64,000 bases of DNA, taken from contig NC_081824.1 in the NCBI RefSeq assembly GCF_030867095.1, positions 117,498,162 to 117,562,161 of the forward strand. The letters run 5' to 3'. This DNA is from Alligator mississippiensis. Its lineage: Eukaryota; Chordata; Crocodylia; Alligatoridae. The translations under genes were made by a program, and so were the position numbers. Shown here piece by piece: positions 58,145 to 64,000 of the stretch (the stretch's first letter is position 1; each line of letters starts with the position of its first letter). Under the pieces are notes generated by a model. That model searched no databases and had not been told where the DNA came from. It saw only the letters and a list, made by a program, of their open reading frames with translations.

Positions 58145-58635
58145 CTGAAAAGATAATATGAGACTAAGGTCATGATTCAGCTTGTCATGAAAATTATGTA
58201 ATTAAAGTGTGTTTAATACAAATGTGTATTTAATTTGAATGGAAATTAAATTATTAATCAGTTACCAGTAGGACATTAACTAACACTGGTCAAATATTTT
58301 TGTAACTGTTTTCACAAAAAAATGTACATTTTTTCATCAAAAACTTTTCCATGTTTCCTGAAGCCTGTTTTTCAGCAGGATTATTTACATTAGCAGACTT
58401 CTTATATCTACATTTATAAACGGATAGCAAATATTTTAAAAAATTAGACATTTATGAGTAAGAATACCATGTGCACCTGCAGCAAGTATAATTCAAAGGT
58501 TATCCAATGTACCATTACAGATTACTCATGATGGTATAATACAGCAGAGTGTGGAATTAAGTGAAATAAGGTTATTTTCAACAATTCTCCAGGTTTGGTA
58601 TAGTTTTTTTTTCATCTTTCCCAAGCCATATAAGT

Positions 58636-58800
58636 CTCTGCTGAAGATCAGATGACTGAAGAGTTGATCCCTTCTGATTTGATCAGGTTAAGGGTGTCTC
58701 ATCACCAGTAGTAATACAAGTTTAATAAAAGAAAATGAATTAAACTAGCACGCTTATTTTCTTAAAGAGACATCACAATGAATTTCTACCTCTTGGGTCT
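58636..58800. repeat. Direct repeat, copy 1 (partner at 59536)
   Basis: GAAGATCAGATGACTGAAGA, then GTTGATCC, and later TTTAATAAAAGAAAAT, recur at 59536-59690 with about 85% identity by eye. Similarity fades past CTCTTGGG. It lies just upstream of the AHI1 linker exon. Confidence 0.75.
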
Positions 58801-58849
58801 GTGCTGTTAGAATGTGACCAGACATGATGTTCCATCATTTAAAAGTTCA

Positions 58850-59160
58850 GAATTGACAGTTCTGTCCTAGTGACACCTTGTGTATCCAAATATCAGCTGG
58901 GCTCCCGATTTTCTCAGGCCCCTGGCAGATGTTCAAACAATGATGGAATGGGAACAGAGTGATTTTATATTGCATCCCAAATATTGAGCCTCCTTCCTTG
59001 TGGGATGGGGCATAATATTCCTCCAGTCCCACTCACACCACTGCTGAGCTGCTCCTAGCCCAATCCTACAAGAGTGAGCTGAAGACAGCTCTGTCTCAGA
59101 CCCAGGGCTGCCCCCAGCCCCCTGCAGGTTCCCTGAGGTTGCTGGGGCCAGATACAACAA
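58850..59160. mobile_element. Unclassified TIR-like repeat, copy 2
   Basis: Shares CCCTGGCAGATGTTCAAAC with 55016-55040 and the following ATATTCCTC/GGGATGGGGCATAATA region. The adjoining 59160-59500 is GC-richer, with repeated AGCTGGGTGCAAGACC and GGACCCAACTCC-like blocks. No coding frame. Confidence 0.4.
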
Positions 59161-59535
59161 TCAGCTGATTATTAGGCTAATTCCAAGAGTCACAGCTGGG
59201 TGCAAGACCTAGGGACCAGGTCTAAGCAGCAGATTGTCGGACCTAGCCCAGACAGCCAAGGCCCCAAGCTGTTGGGACAGGTCCAACAATCAGCTCATTG
59301 TTGGACCCAACTCCAACCAGCAGTCCTGGGTCCAGTTTGAGACCCAGGGCTGTTGGAGCTGGATCTGACCATCAGAGGATAGTGTACCTGAACAGTTTTT
59401 GGATGTTCTGGGGCGTTGGGACCCAGGGAACTTCTCTGCTGCAAGGTCTCTAAGCCCTGGGACATCTAAAAAGCATGGCTTCTGCCTGGCTGCCTGCATT
59501 TAAGCATTTTTAAGTGCCTTGCCCTGCAGCTCCCA

Positions 59536-59690
59536 CTAAAGATCAGATAACTGAAGAGTTGATCCTTCTTTGATTTTGTCAGGTTAAAGTTCTCTCATCA
59601 CCACTATTAATACATGTTTAATAAAAGAAAATTAATTACCAGTGAATCCATCTCAATGGATTCCTAATTCTTGGGCCTCCAGCAGCCAGA
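59536..59690. repeat. Direct repeat, copy 2 (partner at 58636)
   Basis: Second copy of the 150-base block, in the same orientation, 900 bases away. Together with the unclassified repeat between them, this suggests either a local duplication or paired ends of a larger insertion. Confidence 0.75.
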
Positions 59691-60651
59691 GCTCCTTGAG
59701 TCCTCTACCAGGGAACCTTGTATATCACTCTCCTGGTAGCCAATTTTCAGCATCAGGTCTAGGGTTGTCCCAGTCCCAGTGCTGACCCTTGTTCTAATGT
59801 CATTGCTGACAACTCAACATTGGCCTGGGGATGCCACATACTTAATTTATGGTGACATAGAAATGAACCACAAAGATATTACACATTTTTCTGTGAAATT
59901 AAGTGGCAAACCAGCCACAATGTTATGGTACCATAAATCAGCTGAAACTGTGGCACTGTTACTACACTACCACATTAATCACACCATAACTGTAACATAT
60001 GCTGGGGTTTAAGTCATATGGGAATATTTTAATTTTATTTTGTATTCAGGTTTAGGCTGTGTTAGTGTTCTGCAAAGGCTGATTTAATGATTAAGACTCA
60101 GGAGTAAATTCAGAGCTCACACTTGGGATTTTTGCTTTAACTGCTATTTCTTTTTTTTATAACCTCAGGATATAATTCAGTTATCAAGGGATGAAACTTT
60201 CTCCATTGGGGGTGAGGGGGTGGGAATTGAGACCTGTGCTACTTGCACTGGCAATTTGTCTTAATTGAGGAGCTATTACTTAATGAAAGGCTGAAATGCT
60301 ATGAATTGTTTAGATATTGTGGGAGCCCCAAAGAACTGCCAAGATGGTATGTGAACCAGGTGGTTGCATGTGGTAAAGAGGAAGGGTAGAGGTTGGTAAC
60401 AGAAGTAATACTGTGAGAACAAGAATGTATCACTGTAGTGTCACTGCATTTCAGACTTCAAAAATGCTACATGTTAACATGCTAAGTGTTTATCTTAATT
60501 TAAACTGTTTCTGCATTGCAGTGAGTTTTTGACTTGTCATATGTGCACTATATAAACTTACATATTTGTAGTAATAAGCACTATAACATGGTAAAATCTT
60601 GGACCATCAGTTAAACCCACACCGGTATACCAGGAAGAGCAGTAAACTTAC

Positions 60652-60814
60652 TTTCACCAGCCACATAATTAGCTGGAAAATAACCTTGCTGTCCATTTGC
60701 TAGGCTGCCAAACCACCAGTTATCATTATCTTTGTATAACACTTGGATAATGTCACTGCGATGGATGGTTAGCTCATCTGATCGATGCGCTGCGTAGTCA
60801 TAAAGAGCCACTAC
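60652..60814 (-). CDS. AHI1: AHI1 (jouberin) SH3-domain exon
   Basis: A 163-base exon between acceptor CTCTCTTTTAG and donor GAAA then GTAAGT. It encodes a whole SH3 core: [20 protein letters not shown], then [20 protein letters not shown] and [14 protein letters not shown]. Landmarks are ALYDY, the [13 protein letters not shown]-loop region, the WW pair of the ligand groove, the Gly of GYFP and the PANYV end. Human AHI1 reads [20 protein letters not shown] in this place as I recall, so identity is high; AHI1 is chosen over other SH3 proteins on that basis. Jouberin acts at the ciliary transition zone and basal body, and its SH3 domain binds proline-rich partners. The exon ends at phase 1 and continues to 58144. 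No upstream WD40 exon was found before the window's right end. Confidence 0.93.
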
Positions 60815-62763
60815 CTAAAAGAGAGATAAGAGCACCACAGCTTTATCACAACCATGCCACAGAGAAAAAAGCGCAACATTCACTTCCTCTTGCAGAAAAG
60901 CAGCTGAAACCAAAGCTGCACTTTGGTAAAAGCTGAGGCTGTCTCAAGTTTTGCTAATGGGATCAGGGGTGGTGGGAACGCAGCAGGAGAAACAAGATAA
61001 AGGACTGTGGGATTGCAAAAATGCTTAAGAACATTCAATACACTAAGATTAGCTTCAAAACAGCAGCTGTTAGTTTTATAAGCAATTTACTTATGAGGCA
61101 AAAGAAAAAAAAACCTCATACATTCATTTTCTCAGAATTGTTACACCACCTTCAGATCCCACTCCATGAGTGTGTGCATAAAGCATATGCATTTGAATAA
61201 ATGCTCCGACAATGTGATGATTTTACTAGAAAGAAAACTGAGATGGAACAACTTCATTGAATAGCTTTATTCTGATCCTTTCAATTATTTGTAATGTTTT
61301 GTTTTGAAACAAATACCTGGCTAAACGTTTGTATACTGGACACACATATTATTAGCTACAAAATATAACCATTTACTTTGAAACATACTGCACTGCTGCA
61401 TCAATACTTCACAGAAATTTTAGAGGTCTCCCCCATGCTTCACAATGCATAGAATATACAGCCATCACTCAGAACCCTTCTATCTGCCCTGAAAATAAAA
61501 ATATGATGGATCTTTTCTTACTTAGCTCCAACAGCTATATGATCAAGGAACAATTTATATCCCATTTTCGTGAACACAGAACAGAAGAGAGTAAAAAACA
61601 CAGAAGGTTTGAAAAGATATTGGACCCCCCATCCTTCCCCTATTCAGTGAAAAATGGCAACCTTATATTGTGCTCTATTTTGCACAAAGTATTTATTGAT
61701 GAAAGCATACTTACATATCAAAAAATGACCAGGGATATTGCAACAATTGCAAAGTGAAGAGATGAAAATACTTCTATAATCATCAAGTTAATGCATTAGT
61801 TTATAACCTGGTCAGCAAAAGAGCACTGAGATCAGCTTTGTTCCTGAGAGATAGGAATCTATCTAATTGCACTCAGCTACCCCAAACACAACAGAAGGAG
61901 GAAAGAATGTGAATACCTCCTTCTCTATTATAAGTCATCTCCTACATCAGGAAAGCCAACAATATGATCAGAGGTGACCACTGTCACTGTTGTAGTTAGA
62001 TGGATACAGCTTACATGATCATGTCCAGTAAGGGGTGCTCTAGGAAAGCCTACTTACTGAGAAGTCTCAGGACTCCTTCATAAGACAGTGAAAACCAAGA
62101 GGCCATGTAAAGTAAAAGGAGTTTAAAAATTCAACTGAATGCAAAAAAATGAAAGGCCAGGCCAAAAAGTGTGTGTCTGGCGGGGGGAGGGGGGGGCAGC
62201 ATCTTATAAAGACTATCAGTATTTTCATAAAAATATTTAGCATTTGTCCAGTATCTGGAAAAAATAACAATAATCCAGTGGCATAACAAAATTGTAATAT
62301 GATTTAAAAAAACAAAACCAAAGCAAAGGAAAACGAGGCTAATCAAACACTAGGTATCAGTGTATCCTGTAATGTGATTGGATTCAGAAGATCATGTTAT
62401 CACTGTTTAAAAACAGAAGACAAAGTACTCATTATCTTCAAGATCCCATTAGAGATCTGACTATCACAGCACACAGCAAATTCATGACTACAAATGGCAT
62501 CAACAGAAGCATGTAAATAGCTCACAATGTGGTACAAAGCCACAGGAATCTCCCCTCATGCTGGGGTTTCAAAAATTTGCTAATGCTACAGACTCTCTGG
62601 CAAGTGTTGCCTCAAATTCAAACAAACATAATGCACAGCATATACATCAAAATCACGCCAAACTTGTTTTTTCAAGACTGACATGGAGCCACAAGTAACT
62701 TGAAAGCTTTGACCAATATCTGATAGTTGGGGGTCATCTGAACACTGAACTCTAAATTGCAAA
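60815..62763 (-). other. AHI1: AHI1 intron upstream of the SH3 exon, no gene seen
   Basis: AT-rich unique-looking sequence on the 5' side of the SH3 exon. No match to the preceding AHI1 exon (the segment between the WD40 repeats and the SH3 domain) was found here or up to 64000, so this intron exceeds 3.1 kb. A G-rich run lies at 62179-62197. Confidence 0.6.
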
Positions 62764-62860
62764 GTTTCTCTTTATGGTTACTTGGGATCACCCTAAAGTT
62801 TATGGTTACTTGGGATCACTCTAAACTTTAGAGTGATCCCAAGTAACCATAAAGAGAAAC
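62764..62860. repeat. Fold-back repeat with 25-bp perfect arms
   Basis: 62801-62825 (TATGGTTACTTGGGATCACT and five more bases) is the exact complement of 62827-62851, with a single-base spacer. A third copy at 62764-62797 in direct orientation matches the right arm out to 62860 (GTTTCTCTTTATGGTTACTT) with one mismatch. Confidence 0.9.
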
Positions 62861-63119
62861 TTGACAGCCCAAACCAGGACTGTTGAGCTCTCTTGGCCTT
62901 TTGAGCTGAATCCAGACTGCAAAATTTCCAACAAACCTATCAGCATGACAGCGACGTTAATCCCTGAAGAACACTGGACCTGCTTTCTTAGTTTGGCTCC
63001 AAAACCCGGGGAATTAACATTGCTTCGGCCTGTCCCCTTTTTCCCATGCCACCAATTTTAGTCACCAGTGGCAACTAAAAAGTCCAATTTCAGCAGCAGG
63101 TAATTGTGATGAGGAAGCA

Positions 63120-63310
63120 AGTGGTGTTAACTCTCTGGGGTTCTGAAGCCATGTTGAAACAGTGGCTGTAGCAGCTGCACGGATTAACAACTGTTGCTGC
63201 GGGGCATCCATGGAGGTGGGTGGTCCAGCCTGCAAGAAGCCCTGTGGGCCAGATCACCCAGCTCCAGGGGCTGGATCTAGACTGTGGGCTTTATGTTTGA
63301 CACCTCTCCT
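63120..63310. mobile_element. hAT-like fragment, right end clear
   Basis: The right end, GCTTTATGTTTGACACCTC, is the inverse of the CAGGGGTGTCAAACAT-type terminus found on hAT elements. GGGCCAGATCACCCAGC and GGCTGGATCTAGACTG fit the usual interior. The left end is not resolved. Confidence 0.4.
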
Positions 63311-63401
63311 CTGAATTAATTAATATTTTCATAAGCACAGATGTAGTGTGGCAAGCACGGGGGTAATGAAAAAATTCCATAACACTCACTGTCTCTTGCA
63401 G

Positions 63402-63499
63402 TGGTACAGAGCTATTCCCTATTCTCATACATGATGCAGCCAGATGGTCATCGCTCTAGAAGAAGAAATAGTTTTACAACATTAAGATGGAAACCTTTG
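63402..63499 (+). other. Candidate plus-strand exon, antisense to AHI1
   Basis: A 98-base block between a strong acceptor (ACTGTCTCTTGCAG) and a consensus donor (TTTG then GTAAGT) on the plus strand. One frame is open through it (VQSYSLFSYMMQPDGHRSRR, then RNSFTTLRWKPL); the other two have stops. I do not recognise the peptide. An antisense or noncoding transcript is possible; human AHI1 is known to have an antisense lncRNA (LINC00271) within its 3' introns. Splice-site quality is the only evidence. Confidence 0.35.
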
Positions 63500-63777
63500 G
63501 TAAGTACTCATTTTGAAGACTATACCTATTTGTCATGTATTGCAAAAAAAAATCTACCACCACTAATAAAAAAACAGATGTAACTCTGCACATGTTATGC
63601 ATATATTGTCATGTTTATATTCTATTATGGTAACTTTGTTTATTCTTTATCTACATGCCCTCATTAATATGTGTATTTGGAGGTTTGGGAGGTACTTGGG
63701 TTTGATTTTAACTGTTTGGGGGGGGTAAAGTACAAATGTAAAGAGGCAGGTGAATCAGATCTTTGTGTCCATAGTCA

Positions 63778-64000
63778 TTTCATAGAATCATAGAAAATTA
63801 GGGAAGGAAGGGACCTCAGGAGGTCATCTAGTTCAACCCATAGCTCAAAGCAGGAGCAGCCCCAACTAGATCATTCCAGCCAGGGCTTTGTCAAGCCAGG
63901 CCTTAAAAACCTCCAAGCATGGAGATTCTATCACCCCCTTAAGTAACTTGTTCCAGTGGAACACCATCCTCCTGGGGAGAAAGTTTTTCCTAATATCCAG
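63778..64000 (-). mobile_element. CR1 LINE fragment running off the window
   Basis: Minus-strand CR1 with the 3' terminus TTTCATAGAATCATAGAA and GGAAGGGACCTCAGGAGGTC. The sequence continues past 64000 into RT tail coding (equivalent to DIRKNFLPRRMVFHWNKLL). It matches the 38708 copy closely. Confidence 0.9.

Noticed and set aside
1..64000. CRISPR arrays, riboswitches, operons or phage modules
   Set aside because: The sequence is intron-bearing vertebrate DNA; the tandem repeats found are mini- and microsatellites without regular unique spacers.

Overview
This window is vertebrate nuclear DNA: AT-rich, nearly all intronic, and packed with decayed transposons. At least ten CR1/L3 retrotransposon pieces, many hAT- and Harbinger-like elements, a Penelope-like element and ancient MIR-like SINE sequence point to a sauropsid, most likely a crocodilian, with a turtle as the alternative. 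This identification rests on repeat content only.

The one host gene I can support is AHI1 (jouberin, a ciliary transition-zone scaffold), on the minus strand. Four consecutive 3' coding exons are present: the SH3 exon (60814-60652), a linker exon (58144-58041), a short exon (18632-18553) and the terminal exon with the stop (3691-3460). Reading frame and splice phase agree across all three introns (about 2.5, 39.4 and 14.9 kb). The start and the WD40 part of the gene lie beyond the right end. Positions 1-3300 are the 3' flank.

Layout: 1-3.4 kb, AT-rich flank and a DNA element. 3.4-18.6 kb, last intron, with TIR elements at 5.5-7.9 and 9.15-9.7 kb, a minisatellite at 11.2 kb, and an LTR-like unit split by a CR1 at 13.7-15.8 kb. 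18.6-58 kb, the giant intron, with CR1 copies, TIR elements, a minisatellite carrying a nested hAT MITE (28.6-29.2 kb), a large hAT element (34.5-35.9 kb), a composite Harbinger-like element (41.9-46.7 kb), a Penelope-like element with inverted arms and hammerhead-like cores (48.07-48.91 kb), an RTE-like LINE with a 5' inversion (49.3-49.9 kb), an L3 LINE and a CR1 with a long intact reverse-transcriptase frame (52.8-54.8 kb). 58-64 kb, the SH3-side exons, a duplicated 150-bp block, a fold-back repeat and a possible plus-strand exon.

The most interesting non-gene structures are the Penelope-like insertion with a 15-bp target duplication, and a possible two-exon mini-gene inside the Harbinger-like element. 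No CRISPR, bacterial or operon-type features are present. Family names come from motif recognition by eye, not from a database search.
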